Position numbers and translations under genes: made by a program | Assembly (NCBI RefSeq): GCF_947488835.1 | Contig: NZ_CANLBK010000003.1 | Span: forward strand, 124,001-188,000 | Direction of reading: 5' to 3' | Length of the DNA stretch: 64,000 nt | Source of the DNA: an uncultured Marinobacter sp. | GTDB lineage: Bacteria; Pseudomonadota; Gammaproteobacteria; Pseudomonadales; Oleiphilaceae | Shown here: positions 52,802 to 62,347 of the stretch, piece after piece | Position numbering within the stretch: position 1 is the first letter of the stretch | Layout of the letters: each line of letters begins with the position of its first letter | Notes under the pieces: generated by a model | The model's input: the letters and a program-made list of their open reading frames with translations, nothing else | Told to the model about the DNA's origin: nothing | The model's database searches: none

Positions 52802-55800
52802 ATGCGCCAGCGTAAGCCTGCCTTCTTCAGCCTACCGGCCTTGCTAGCGATGACCGCACTGGTACTGGTTGCGCTCTACCTGCTGTTCCCGCGCCACGCT
52901 ATTTATGAAGACCCGCGTTACCTCGAATCGCCAGACAGTATTTCCCTTGCTTATCTGGACACTCTGCTTAAATCCGACCCAGACAACCAGACTCTGCGCT
53001 TGACCTTGGGCCGAATGCAGCAGAAGGTCGACGAAAACGACCAAGCTCTTGCAACCTTGGCTCCGTTACTGGACAACGCCTCTGTACCACTGCAGGTAAT
53101 GGCCACCTACCCAGAATTGCTACGTGGTAAATTTTTCAACGCAGAGACAGACGCTGCTCGCGAGCAGGTTCGGAACAGCCTTACATCTGTTCTTGAGCAA
53201 GCGCTGGTACAGATCTATTCCGTGGGTGAAAAAGAGGCTCTCATCGCCAGCACTCTGCCACTGCTGAGCACCGAAGAGCAGCTTGCTATCCGCCAGCAAC
53301 TCTTTGAACTGACTACTGGCACAACCCGCTTGAGAATTGGGCAACAACAAGCCATACAGCAAGAAGGCATGGGCGACCTTGAAGGCGCAAAATATACTCT
53401 TGAGTCAATCCAGGGACTGGCTCCACCAAACGAAGCCGCAGCCTTTACGCGCAATCTGATACGTCTGGACTTAGCCACCGGTATGCCGGAATCTGCGCTT
53501 GGGCGTTTTCTGGACGCCCACAAAGGGCGCGAGCTAACGGCCCAGGAACTGCGAGAAGGCATGCGCCTCGCTGATCTGGCTGACAAGCCAGAGGTCAGCG
53601 CGCCCTGGCTGGCGATGCTGGCTCGAGCTGAACCGACCAACATGGATATCCAGCGCAGACTTCTCCTGCAACAACTGGGGCAAGGTAACATTCGTGAAGC
53701 GCTCATTACCGCCCAAGGCATGCAAGACAATGGACGGGATTTGTCCCGCACTGACAGAGAACGCATCGCCCGCCTTTATGAGTGGAACAACCAACCCGCA
53801 GAGGCACTGGTTTATTGGCGTGGATTGTTTCTCGACCAACCTCCCGGGAACACATCTTCTCTGGCCTACGACAGGGCAACCAGCCTGGCTGCGAGCCTGT
53901 TTAAAGGTCCAGCTCTTATCGAGCTTTATAAAGTTCGCGCCGCACGCGGACAACTTTCCGCTGAAGGCTATAACAATCTTGCCAATGCCCTCATCAGCAA
54001 CGGCGAATGGAACGATGCTGATCGCTATTTGAATGAAGGCATGTCGCGGTTTCCCAAGAACGTAGCATTGCGCAAGCGCAAATTGGCATTGCTGATAAAT
54101 AGCCGCCGATTTGCCGAGGCCATCCAGTTGCTGGAAACGGCTCCCGCCCTTAGTGACGAAGAAAGGATTCAACTGGCCAATTTACACTGGCGCCTCAGGG
54201 ACCCTGAGGCGGCGCTGGCTGTTCTGGACTTCACCCCTTCAGACCCCACTCTGGCGCAAGTGGTCGAGACCATGCACCTGGACCTTGCCCGAATGCTAAA
54301 CCGCACCGATTTAGTCGAGCACCACTATGACCGGCTTACGGCACTGCCATCTGATTCGCTGACGGTAGAAACAAGGGAGCGACTGATTGGTTATTCATGG
54401 CAGTTTGGCTCACCGGAAGAAACCCTGCAGTTGACCCGCCAGCAATACGAGGAAACTGGAGAGGTACGCCATTTGGTCGTCATGGCGGAACTTCAAAGCT
54501 CCCTTGGGCTCTACACCGAACTGTCCGAGTCTCTTGAGGAATGGGACAGGCTATCTCCACAGGCGACAAACGACCCCGCATTCTGGCGTTTATCAGCACG
54601 GGCACACCAGCAAAACAGCAATCCGCAAGCCGCTCAGAAAGCGTTCCAGGAGGCTGCAAGAATTAGCCCGAATGACACGCGCCTTCTATCCAGCTGGGGC
54701 TGGTTTCTGGTCAGCCAGCCTGACCTGTTGCCCGCTCAGCTACCGGCCATCTTATCGATGCTGGCCGACACCCCATCCACGGACACTTTGACCCTGCAAG
54801 TCTACGGTCATTTCGCACTGGGTGAGCAAGAGCAGGCCGACGCATGGCTAAGCGTGGCTCGCACGGAACTGAGCAATGATCCAGACCAGCTGCTGGCGCT
54901 GTCTGATTACGCCAAAAATTATGGCGCAAAACCACAAGCCGAGGCTGAAGCCGAAGCCCTGAGAAGACGGGCTGTGGAGCTCGCGAACAAACAGGACAAC
55001 CTGCACCCGGATACAAAAGCTCGGCTCTATTCGGTACTCCGCAATCCCGTTCAGGAGCCTTTTGAACCTCTTTACCAGTTCGACAACCGGGCATTACAGG
55101 CAGGCTTCAAAGTACGAGACCTGGGCGGCTTTTCATTAAATGTGGCCGAGGTAACAGGGCAGTTCAGCCACGACCGTTATCGCTGGCTTCTCTCTGCGGA
55201 GCAAGCTACAACCAACGATCAGGGACTGCTAAAAGACCGCCCCCAGCCAGGCTCAAGTGGCCGTCTACAATGGCAAACCAACTATTACGATTATCTGGCT
55301 GCAGCCGAAGTAGGCACTTACACACTAGCCAACGGTGAACAGCTGAGGGGGTCGCTGGAGCTGACCACTCAGCCTTGGGACAAGGTTACGGCAGGAGCGG
55401 CCCTGGCGATGAACGAGCGGGTGACCGACAGCGCAGAGGCTTGGTGGCTGACCTCCGCCAACAGGCTCTCTCTTTCTGCCGGGTTTACGCCCTGGAGCAG
55501 GCTGGAGATCAACGGGGAAATTGACTACCTTTCCATCGATGAGGCTTTTGGTGGCCAGATTGGCACTGGCTACGATGCCAACCTGAGGGCCACCTACAGC
55601 CTGTTCCGGAGTGACCCCGCCTGGAGAGTTTCCCTGAACTATCAGAGCCGCCAACTTAGCCTTGGCGATAGCTTGTCACCCCAAACTCTGGCCAGGCTGA
55701 CAGTGCCTCTCTCGCCTGGAGGGCTGTTATCCGAGGATTACCGACGCATCGGGTTCAGCTCCGAGTGGTCCCATGGCGAGCCCCACGCCCTGTACCGGAC

Positions 55801-56008
55801 AACGGCCTCCCCTCGCTACTTTTTAGCACTGGATGGCGGCTATGTTTTATCTACCTCAAATTTCGACTATGGCGCCCGCATGGGCCTTGGCTGGCGTATT
55901 GCTGGTGATGACGAGCTGGCGATCTCTGCCGGCTATAGCAGCGACAGTCCGGGCGGGCAAGCCCGCGCAGATGCAAAAATAACCTATACACTCTATCTAG
56001 GCCATTAA
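52802..56008 (+). CDS. pelB: Pel export outer-membrane protein PelB (TPR plus beta-barrel)
   Basis: 1068 aa (P. aeruginosa about 1190). An N-terminal membrane anchor (about 10-28) is followed by a long helical TPR array (about 35-780) and a C-terminal stretch of alternating strands (about 800-1068) expected to form the 16-stranded barrel that exports Pel. TPR features are scattered, for example EGYNNLANALISNGEWNDA and LANLHWRLRDPEAALAVLDF. It starts 3 nt after pelA with GGAG upstream. It is the longest and least conserved Pel protein; the shorter length suggests fewer TPRs. Confidence 0.9.
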   Translation: MRQRKPAFFSLPALLAMTALVLVALYLLFPRHAIYEDPRYLESPDSISLAYLDTLLKSDPDNQTLRLTLGRMQQKVDENDQALATLAPLLDNASVPLQVMATYPELLRGKFFNAETDAAREQVRNSLTSVLEQALVQIYSVGEKEALIASTLPLLSTEEQLAIRQQLFELTTGTTRLRIGQQQAIQQEGMGDLEGAKYTLESIQGLAPPNEAAAFTRNLIRLDLATGMPESALGRFLDAHKGRELTAQELREGMRLADLADKPEVSAPWLAMLARAEPTNMDIQRRLLLQQLGQGNIREALITAQGMQDNGRDLSRTDRERIARLYEWNNQPAEALVYWRGLFLDQPPGNTSSLAYDRATSLAASLFKGPALIELYKVRAARGQLSAEGYNNLANALISNGEWNDADRYLNEGMSRFPKNVALRKRKLALLINSRRFAEAIQLLETAPALSDEERIQLANLHWRLRDPEAALAVLDFTPSDPTLAQVVETMHLDLARMLNRTDLVEHHYDRLTALPSDSLTVETRERLIGYSWQFGSPEETLQLTRQQYEETGEVRHLVVMAELQSSLGLYTELSESLEEWDRLSPQATNDPAFWRLSARAHQQNSNPQAAQKAFQEAARISPNDTRLLSSWGWFLVSQPDLLPAQLPAILSMLADTPSTDTLTLQVYGHFALGEQEQADAWLSVARTELSNDPDQLLALSDYAKNYGAKPQAEAEAEALRRRAVELANKQDNLHPDTKARLYSVLRNPVQEPFEPLYQFDNRALQAGFKVRDLGGFSLNVAEVTGQFSHDRYRWLLSAEQATTNDQGLLKDRPQPGSSGRLQWQTNYYDYLAAAEVGTYTLANGEQLRGSLELTTQPWDKVTAGAALAMNERVTDSAEAWWLTSANRLSLSAGFTPWSRLEINGEIDYLSIDEAFGGQIGTGYDANLRATYSLFRSDPAWRVSLNYQSRQLSLGDSLSPQTLARLTVPLSPGGLLSEDYRRIGFSSEWSHGEPHALYRTTASPRYFLALDGGYVLSTSNFDYGARMGLGWRIAGDDELAISAGYSSDSPGGQARADAKITYTLYLGH

Positions 56009-56022
56009 CAGGAGTTTCCATC

Positions 56023-56553
56023 ATGCTCATTCGATACATCACCCTCGGGCTAACACTGGCCTTTCTGGCTGGCTGTTCTGTCATGCAAAGCCAGCAGCAA
56101 TCTGACCCTGTCGATCTGGACAGCCGCTTTGCGGTAATCCCGCTTGGCAACCTGTCGCAGACGCCTCAGGCTGGTGATCAGGCCGCCAGCATTCTCAGCG
56201 CCCTATTGCGCGCCAGGGGTGCAACCGAGGTAGAGCTTTACCTGCCAGCCGATGACAACCCTCTGATTTACGACAACCATGGCAGACAGCAAGAAGCCAC
56301 CGAAGCTGCGAAGGAAAGCGGCGCCGATATTATCGTGTCAGGCACTGTAGACGAATGGAGATACAAATCCGGTCTGGACGGCGAACCTGCTGTAGGCATT
56401 ACACTGGTATTCCGAAATGCAGATGACAACTCTGTGATTTGGTCCGGCACCGGAGCCCGCACGGGCTGGGGTCGTGAAGGTGTCACCGTGGCCGGCCACA
56501 AGGTGCTTGAAGAACTGCTGGATGAAATGCCTGTTATTGGGACTGCACGTTAA
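56023..56553 (+). CDS. pelC: Pel outer-membrane lipoprotein PelC
   Basis: 176 aa. The signal peptide ends in LAGC (Cys18) followed by Ser, so it is sorted to the outer membrane. The fold matches PelC (DSRFAVIPLGNLSQTP, then GADIIVSGTVDEWRYKSG, then VTLVFRNADDNSVIWSG type pattern). In P. aeruginosa PelC forms a 12-subunit periplasmic ring that funnels polymer to PelB. GGAG lies before the ATG. Confidence 0.92.
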   Translation: MLIRYITLGLTLAFLAGCSVMQSQQQSDPVDLDSRFAVIPLGNLSQTPQAGDQAASILSALLRARGATEVELYLPADDNPLIYDNHGRQQEATEAAKESGADIIVSGTVDEWRYKSGLDGEPAVGITLVFRNADDNSVIWSGTGARTGWGREGVTVAGHKVLEELLDEMPVIGTAR

Positions 56554-56559
56554 ATAGAT

Positions 56560-57894
56560 ATGACAACTTCCGACGTGTACGGCGACCTCAACCTCGCCAG
56601 CAAAGAAACTGCAGCCTGGGTTAAATGGCTCGAAACCCTCGTTATCACGGGTGCATGTATCGGGGTCGCCTTCTGGCAAAACCCTGAAGACCCTTTGCTA
56701 ATTAGCGGAGAGTTCCCATGGCTTGCACTGGCATCGCTCATTGCCGGGCTCAGATACGGCTTTTTGATGGCGCTGGTGTCGTCTACCCTGATTTTCGCGG
56801 CAGGAGGGCTGTTTCTGCGCGCTGACCTATTACCTGTAACAGCGCCGCCGTACATATGGGGCGTCGGGGTGATGGGCGTTGGCCTGCTCGCAGGAGAGTT
56901 TCGGGATTACTGGGACCGTCGGATTGAAAAACTGGTCGCTGCAAACCAGTATCGCCACACCCGTCTTGAAGAATTCACTCGGAACTTCTATCTCCTGAAG
57001 GTCTCCCATGACCGCCTCGAACAACAATTAGCCGGCAACTCAAACAGCCTTCGCGAAGCTCTGAGGCGCCTGGATAGCGAAATCTCTCACGCCCAAGGCA
57101 CTGGGCTAAACCGCGAAACAGGCGAACTGATGATGCGATTACTGGTGCGCTATGGCCAGTTGCAGGTTGCCGGAATCTATACGGTCAGCGAAGGCAAGCT
57201 GGCTGAAAGGCCTGTCGCTTCCATCGGTAGTTTTCAGCCTGCACAGACTGACGATCCAATATTGGTCCATGCTCTTCAGGAACAGCAACTGGTCTCGGTT
57301 CATACTGAGCACCGGGAAAACCGGAATTCCATGGCAACCAGCCTGCTGCTGGCCCTGCCGCTGATAAACTCTGAAAACACCATGGTCGGAATGGTGACCG
57401 TTCAGGCCATGCCATTCTTCAGCTTCCAGCCCAAAACATTGCGCCTGCTTGCCATTATGGCCGGCCACATGGCAGATATGATTCAAGAGCACGCCAAGGT
57501 GCCAGGGCAGCCAATAGCCGACTGGCGTCGCTTTGAATTTCAGCTTGCCCGGGTTGCATCTGATGCCCGAAATCACAAACTGTCGTCAATGGTGATTCAC
57601 TTTACCTTCGCCGACACCGCCACAGCAGTCCAAATCACCCAACGGATGCAGCGAATGCGCCGTGGTCTGGACGTTATCGCGTTCCCGCCGGAAGCACCCG
57701 AAACGCAGCTGGTTATTCTATTGCCTTTGACCGACGAACTGGGATGCGCGTCATATCTGCAACGATTGACCGACGACATTCGCCAGCACTCAGGACAAAA
57801 CCTGACGTCGATAGCGCGTATCCAGCAGCACCAGGTTGGCCCAAAGAGCAATATCGTCAACTGGCTTAACCGTATACAGAAGGCCCATACATGA
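56560..57894 (+). CDS. pelD: c-di-GMP receptor PelD
   Basis: 444 aa. Four N-terminal membrane helices (about 25-118), a short helical stalk, a GAF domain (about 165-310) and a degenerate GGDEF domain (about 320-444) without a GGDEF motif. The inhibitory-site residues R368-G-L-D371 and a further R402 are present, at almost the same numbers as in P. aeruginosa PelD (R367, D370, R402). c-di-GMP binding there switches on Pel synthesis, so the five nearby c-di-GMP enzymes could act on this target. It overlaps pelE by ATGA. Confidence 0.93.
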   Translation: MTTSDVYGDLNLASKETAAWVKWLETLVITGACIGVAFWQNPEDPLLISGEFPWLALASLIAGLRYGFLMALVSSTLIFAAGGLFLRADLLPVTAPPYIWGVGVMGVGLLAGEFRDYWDRRIEKLVAANQYRHTRLEEFTRNFYLLKVSHDRLEQQLAGNSNSLREALRRLDSEISHAQGTGLNRETGELMMRLLVRYGQLQVAGIYTVSEGKLAERPVASIGSFQPAQTDDPILVHALQEQQLVSVHTEHRENRNSMATSLLLALPLINSENTMVGMVTVQAMPFFSFQPKTLRLLAIMAGHMADMIQEHAKVPGQPIADWRRFEFQLARVASDARNHKLSSMVIHFTFADTATAVQITQRMQRMRRGLDVIAFPPEAPETQLVILLPLTDELGCASYLQRLTDDIRQHSGQNLTSIARIQQHQVGPKSNIVNWLNRIQKAHT

Positions 57895-58874
57895 CCGGTT
57901 GGCTATTATCGCTAGGGGTCTTTCTAGAGACAGCGGGTATTGCGTCGCTGTTCGTAGACCTGCCGCCTGCCGTTGCTCTGGTTACCTACCTGCTTATACA
58001 TGCGCTGGCATCTTTGGCGCTCACTCTGGTGTGTTTGCCACTTTTACCAGCCAGTTACCGGAAGAAGAGTCTTCAGGCAGGGCTTTTTCTGTTCACCCTG
58101 CAATTTGCCATGCCCATTGTCGGCAGTCTTGGTGTTTTTGGCGGCATCTTGCTGCCCTTGCACCTTCCGCGCAAAACACCCAGCACCCCATGGCAGGAGA
58201 CACCGATACCGGAGTTGCCCTTTAGCCCTATGGATATGGATCAACAAATGATCCTTAGCGACGGTGGTTTGCGCGAAGTGCTTCGAGAAGCCAGCGCCCC
58301 GGAGAAACGCTTGAAAGCTCTGCTGGCCTCCCGGCAGCTGAATGATCGAGAGGCTGTTGGCCTACTTCAGGAGGCCCTCAAAGACCCCTCCGACGATGTC
58401 CGGTTGCTGGCGTATTCAATGCTGGAGCAAAAAGAAAAGAAACTGGCCACGCAGGCTCAACGTTTGAAAAAGCTACTGGAGAGGCCTGATCACCCAGAAC
58501 GCAATTTGCTCGCCCGCCGGCTGGCTCAAACCTGGTGGGAGATTGCCTATCTTGGGCTGGCACAAGGTGGCCTCAAACAGTACTACCTTGAGAATGCTCG
58601 CAAGCTGTTAGTAGATCTCACCGGCACAAAATCACAACATAACGACTGGCGGCTGCTGGGTCGGGTAGAGCTTGCGCTGAACAACACCACTGCGGCGGGC
58701 GCGGCATTTGAGGCGTCCCTAGCCAACGGGGCACCGCCAGAACTGATTCTTCCGTATCAGGCTGAAATGGCGTTCCTGGCCCGTGACTTTCAAAAAGTTC
58801 GCTTTCAACTGGCGAATTGTTCTCGCTACGGTCTACCACCTAACGTTAAAGCAGTGATCGAGGGCTGGTTATGA
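57891..58874 (+). CDS. pelE: Pel inner-membrane scaffold PelE
   Basis: 327 aa. Two or three membrane helices at the N-terminus (to about 95), then a helical TPR-like domain (about 130-327). It overlaps pelD and pelF by 4 nt each. In the P. aeruginosa model PelE bridges PelD and PelG in the synthase complex. Sequence conservation is low, so the call depends mainly on length, topology and position. Confidence 0.9.
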   Translation: MTGWLLSLGVFLETAGIASLFVDLPPAVALVTYLLIHALASLALTLVCLPLLPASYRKKSLQAGLFLFTLQFAMPIVGSLGVFGGILLPLHLPRKTPSTPWQETPIPELPFSPMDMDQQMILSDGGLREVLREASAPEKRLKALLASRQLNDREAVGLLQEALKDPSDDVRLLAYSMLEQKEKKLATQAQRLKKLLERPDHPERNLLARRLAQTWWEIAYLGLAQGGLKQYYLENARKLLVDLTGTKSQHNDWRLLGRVELALNNTTAAGAAFEASLANGAPPELILPYQAEMAFLARDFQKVRFQLANCSRYGLPPNVKAVIEGWL

Positions 58875-60409
58875 TCGGTCGACAAACCGCGAAAGAAAAT
58901 CCCGTAGCTGATATTACCTTACTATTGGAAGGCACCTACCCCTTCGTTCGCGGAGGTGTTTCATCCTGGGTGCACCAAATCATTACCGGGTTGCCTCAAT
59001 ATAGTTTTTCGCTGGTTTTTCTGGGCGGCGACCGCAGCCATTACGGCGAACACCAGTATGAACTCCCAGACAACGTTACCCATCTTGAGTGCCATTACCT
59101 GATGGATCCGCTTGATGAGGCAAAACCGAGCCCGAGAAAAGGCAACCGCTCAGCCTTCAACGACCAGCGCAAGCTGCATACTCAGTTTCGCCAAAAAGCT
59201 CCAATAAAGAAGGGGCTTATGAGTAAAATCTTCAAGGATCTCGGACGCAAAGGCGGCATCAGCAAAGAAGACTTTTTATATAGCCAGGAAAGCTGGAAAG
59301 TAATCGGCGAAAGCTACAGCAAGTATTGCACCGATCCGTCGTTCATAGATTATTTCTGGACCATCAAAATCATGCACGGGCCGTTGTTCCGGATTGCGGA
59401 AATCGCCCAAAACATCCCGCCCACCCGAGCAGTGCATGCCGTTTCAACCGGCTACGCGGGCTTGATGGGAGCGATGATTCAGGAATCCCGAGGCGTGCCG
59501 TACATCCTGACCGAGCATGGAATTTACACCAAAGAGAGAAAAATCGACCTCTCTCAGGCCGACTGGATAAGCGATGTCAGTGACAAGGTCAGCACCAACC
59601 TTAACGACCAGCTGGGCTATATCCGGCAGTTATGGATCCGTTTTTTCGAATCTTTGGGCCGCATGTCGTACCAAATGGCCGATCCGATCATCTCGCTCTA
59701 TCTAGGTAACCAGCAGCGTCAGTTGGCTGATGGCGCAGATCCAGCCCGCACCCACATAATTCCAAACGGGATCGACCCAACACGATTCGAAGGCCCTCTC
59801 GCTGCGCGACCAGAAGAAGTGCCAATGGTTATGGGGCTGGTGGGCAGAGTCGTTCCAATCAAGGACATCAAAACGTTTATTCGTGCCATGCGCTCCGTAT
59901 ACGAGGTTATTCCCAATGTGGAAGGCTGGATTGTCGGCCCTGAGGAAGAAGACCCCACCTATGTGACCGAGTGCCGGGAGTTAGTCAGTAGTCTGGGCTT
60001 GGAGGGCCACGTTAAGTTTTTGGGCTTCCAGAATGTAAACGATATCCTGCCTCAGCTAGGTTTGATGGTTCTGACCTCGATTTCAGAGGCGCTACCACTG
60101 GTCATTCTTGAAGCCCAAGCTGCTGGCTTGCCCTGTTTGGCCACAGATGTAGGCGCGTGCCGCGAGCTTATCGAAGGCGGCACCGGGGAAGACAAAAGCT
60201 TGGGGCGCAGTGGCGCGGTAGTACCCATTGCCGACCCTGAGGCGACGGCCAGAGAAGCAATCCGGCTCTTGCTGGACCCGCCCCTCTGGAAAAAGGCGAG
60301 TGAAACCGGCCTCACACGGGTAAAACGCTATTACACGCTCGACGCTATGTTTGATTCATATCGCAAGATTTATGACACGGCCCTGATGGCCTCGGATCGG
60401 AAAGACTGA
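58871..60409 (+). CDS. pelF: Pel glycosyltransferase PelF (GT4)
   Basis: 512 aa, soluble GT-B fold. ITLLLEGTYPFVRGGVSSWV is the PelF N-terminal hallmark; the C-terminal half has the EX7E element in SEALPLVILEAQAAGLP and a VGRVVPIKD nucleotide-binding loop. It polymerises amino sugars from UDP-activated donors on the cytoplasmic side. Its stop shares one base with the pelG start (TGATG). Confidence 0.94.
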   Translation: MIGRQTAKENPVADITLLLEGTYPFVRGGVSSWVHQIITGLPQYSFSLVFLGGDRSHYGEHQYELPDNVTHLECHYLMDPLDEAKPSPRKGNRSAFNDQRKLHTQFRQKAPIKKGLMSKIFKDLGRKGGISKEDFLYSQESWKVIGESYSKYCTDPSFIDYFWTIKIMHGPLFRIAEIAQNIPPTRAVHAVSTGYAGLMGAMIQESRGVPYILTEHGIYTKERKIDLSQADWISDVSDKVSTNLNDQLGYIRQLWIRFFESLGRMSYQMADPIISLYLGNQQRQLADGADPARTHIIPNGIDPTRFEGPLAARPEEVPMVMGLVGRVVPIKDIKTFIRAMRSVYEVIPNVEGWIVGPEEEDPTYVTECRELVSSLGLEGHVKFLGFQNVNDILPQLGLMVLTSISEALPLVILEAQAAGLPCLATDVGACRELIEGGTGEDKSLGRSGAVVPIADPEATAREAIRLLLDPPLWKKASETGLTRVKRYYTLDAMFDSYRKIYDTALMASDRKD

Positions 60410-61785
60410 TGGCAGGCATAGGATTCGAACTCAGGCGCATTCTGAAGCGCGACAACCTGAGCAGCCTGATCGGCGCTTATGGTCTCGCCAGCATTATCAG
60501 TTCCGGGCCCTGGGTGCTCTCGGTTCTCGGGGTCATGCTGATTGGTATCGTCAGCCTCACGCTGGCTGTTCGTGATTTGGAAATCGTTCAGTTTCTGGTT
60601 TCCGTTACCTACTTGATGGCTATTTCCCTCACGCTTTCCGGGCTTTTTCAGCATGTATTTACCCGCTGGGTGGCCGACCGGCTCTATGAAAAGCGTAATG
60701 ACCTGATCCTGCCTAATCTGATGGGGGTGCTTTGGCTTTCAACTCTTTTAGCACTGGCCGGCGGGCTTCCTGCCGTCCTGTTTTTGCTGCCCGGCACCAG
60801 CACCATGTACAAGCTGCTCATGCTGGCCAACTTTGTAGTGCTCTGTAACCTCTGGCCGGTCACCATTTTCTTGTCAGGGATGAAATCCTATTTCCTGATT
60901 GTCGGGCTGTTTGCGGTTGGCTATACCACGGCCATTATAGCCTCGCTGCTGTTGTCAGGTTTTGGCCTCGAAGGCTTGCTTGGTGGCTTGCTGCTAGGCC
61001 ACGCGCTTTTGCTGTTCAGCTTTCTGTTCACCATCGTTCGCCAATATCCCAGCGATAGCCCGGTAAAGTTCAACTTCACTCGCAGAGCACAGATTTTCCC
61101 CGCACTGATTGCCACAGGCTTGCTGTTCAACGCGGCAGTCTGGGCCGATAAGTTTATTTTCTGGTTTCACCCCGACACCTCTCAGCATGTCATCGGAACC
61201 CTCAGAGCTTCAGCTATATATGATCTTTCGATCTTCCTGGCCTACCTCGCCATTATTCCAGGCATGGCGGTGTTTCTGGTTCGCATGGAAACCGATTTTT
61301 CCGAAGCCTACGATCGCTTTTACACCGCCGTTCGGGAGGGCGACACCCTGGCACGCATCAGCGGCTTCCGGGATGAAATGGTGCGCGTAGCGCGCAGTGG
61401 TATCTACGAGATCTTCAAGGTTCAGAGCTTTACGCTGATCATTCTGTTTATCTGGGCCGATGATCTGCTTTCTGCTATTGGCATATCCACTCTGTACCTA
61501 CCTATGTTCTACATAGATTTGGTAGCCGTTACCATGCAGCTCATTTTACTGGCCATCCAGAACGTTCTTTTTTATCTGGACTCCCGCCAAATAAACGTAA
61601 CTCTGTGCGCCTTGTTCTTTGCCAGCAACATTGTTTTCACCATCACAACGATCGAGCTCGGCGCCAGCTTCTACGGTTACGGTTATGCTGGTGCTACGTT
61701 CCTGTCTTCCGTTATCGGCCTGGCAATGCTTTCCCGCAAGTTCGACCGGCTGGAGTACGAAACCTTCATGCTACAGGGGCGGTAA
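60409..61785 (+). CDS. pelG: Pel polysaccharide inner-membrane transporter PelG
   Basis: 458 aa, 12 membrane helices of the MOP-flippase superfamily. The N-terminal AGIGFELRRILKRDNL is conserved in PelG, and DKFIFWFHPDTSQ lies in the central part as in other PelG proteins. It carries Pel across the inner membrane as part of the PelDEFG synthase. Last gene of the operon; no clear terminator follows. Confidence 0.94.
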   Translation: MAGIGFELRRILKRDNLSSLIGAYGLASIISSGPWVLSVLGVMLIGIVSLTLAVRDLEIVQFLVSVTYLMAISLTLSGLFQHVFTRWVADRLYEKRNDLILPNLMGVLWLSTLLALAGGLPAVLFLLPGTSTMYKLLMLANFVVLCNLWPVTIFLSGMKSYFLIVGLFAVGYTTAIIASLLLSGFGLEGLLGGLLLGHALLLFSFLFTIVRQYPSDSPVKFNFTRRAQIFPALIATGLLFNAAVWADKFIFWFHPDTSQHVIGTLRASAIYDLSIFLAYLAIIPGMAVFLVRMETDFSEAYDRFYTAVREGDTLARISGFRDEMVRVARSGIYEIFKVQSFTLIILFIWADDLLSAIGISTLYLPMFYIDLVAVTMQLILLAIQNVLFYLDSRQINVTLCALFFASNIVFTITTIELGASFYGYGYAGATFLSSVIGLAMLSRKFDRLEYETFMLQGR

Positions 61786-61860
61786 CCCGATACAGTACGT
61801 TGACTGATTTCATGACATCATTACGGTAGATCGTTAACCACCAAAAGAGGACTCGTTTTC

Positions 61861-62280
61861 ATGGCCTTGTTCAGCCAGAAGAACGCCCGCAAACAGTTAG
61901 ATGCCGAAGCCGAGAAAGTAAACCGTGCCGATCTGGAGGCGCTGCTTGAGCGGCAGAAGGCGATTGAGAAAAAGGTCAAAGGCAGTGGCAAGCTGAAACG
62001 ATTCAGTGCCGATATCAAACTGATGTTTTCCATGATCCGCGACTACTGGAACGGCAGTTATCGAGATGTGCCATGGAAGAGCATAGCGGCCATGGCTGGC
62101 GCCCTTCTCTATGTAATGAACCCGCTGGATTTTATCCCCGATATTATCATCGGCATCGGCTTTCTGGACGATGTTGGGGTGGTTGCACTATGTTTGAAGT
62201 TGGTCGAGTCTGACTTGCACAAGTATGCAGCCTGGAAAGAAGTTAAAGAAGAAAGCCGGCAATCGGCACAAGCGGATTGA
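61861..62280 (+). CDS. YkvA-family (DUF1232) protein
   Basis: 139 aa. An N-terminal charged coiled coil (about 15-55) precedes the DUF1232 core, MNPLDFIPDII and FLDDVGVVAL, with a likely membrane-associated helix. The function of the family is unknown. It follows pelG by 75 nt on the same strand and precedes pomA by 67 nt. Confidence 0.85.
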   Translation: MALFSQKNARKQLDAEAEKVNRADLEALLERQKAIEKKVKGSGKLKRFSADIKLMFSMIRDYWNGSYRDVPWKSIAAMAGALLYVMNPLDFIPDIIIGIGFLDDVGVVALCLKLVESDLHKYAAWKEVKEESRQSAQAD

Positions 62281-62347
62281 TTGAATAATGAACTATAGGT
62301 AACCTGAGCCACTTCCCCTTTAAACCCTCAAGTCCCCTGGAGATCAC

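Noticed and set aside
61786..61860. Sigma-70 promoter for the YkvA gene (TTGACT near 61799)
   Set aside because: The -35 is good, but the best -10 at allowed spacing is poor, so I did not list it.
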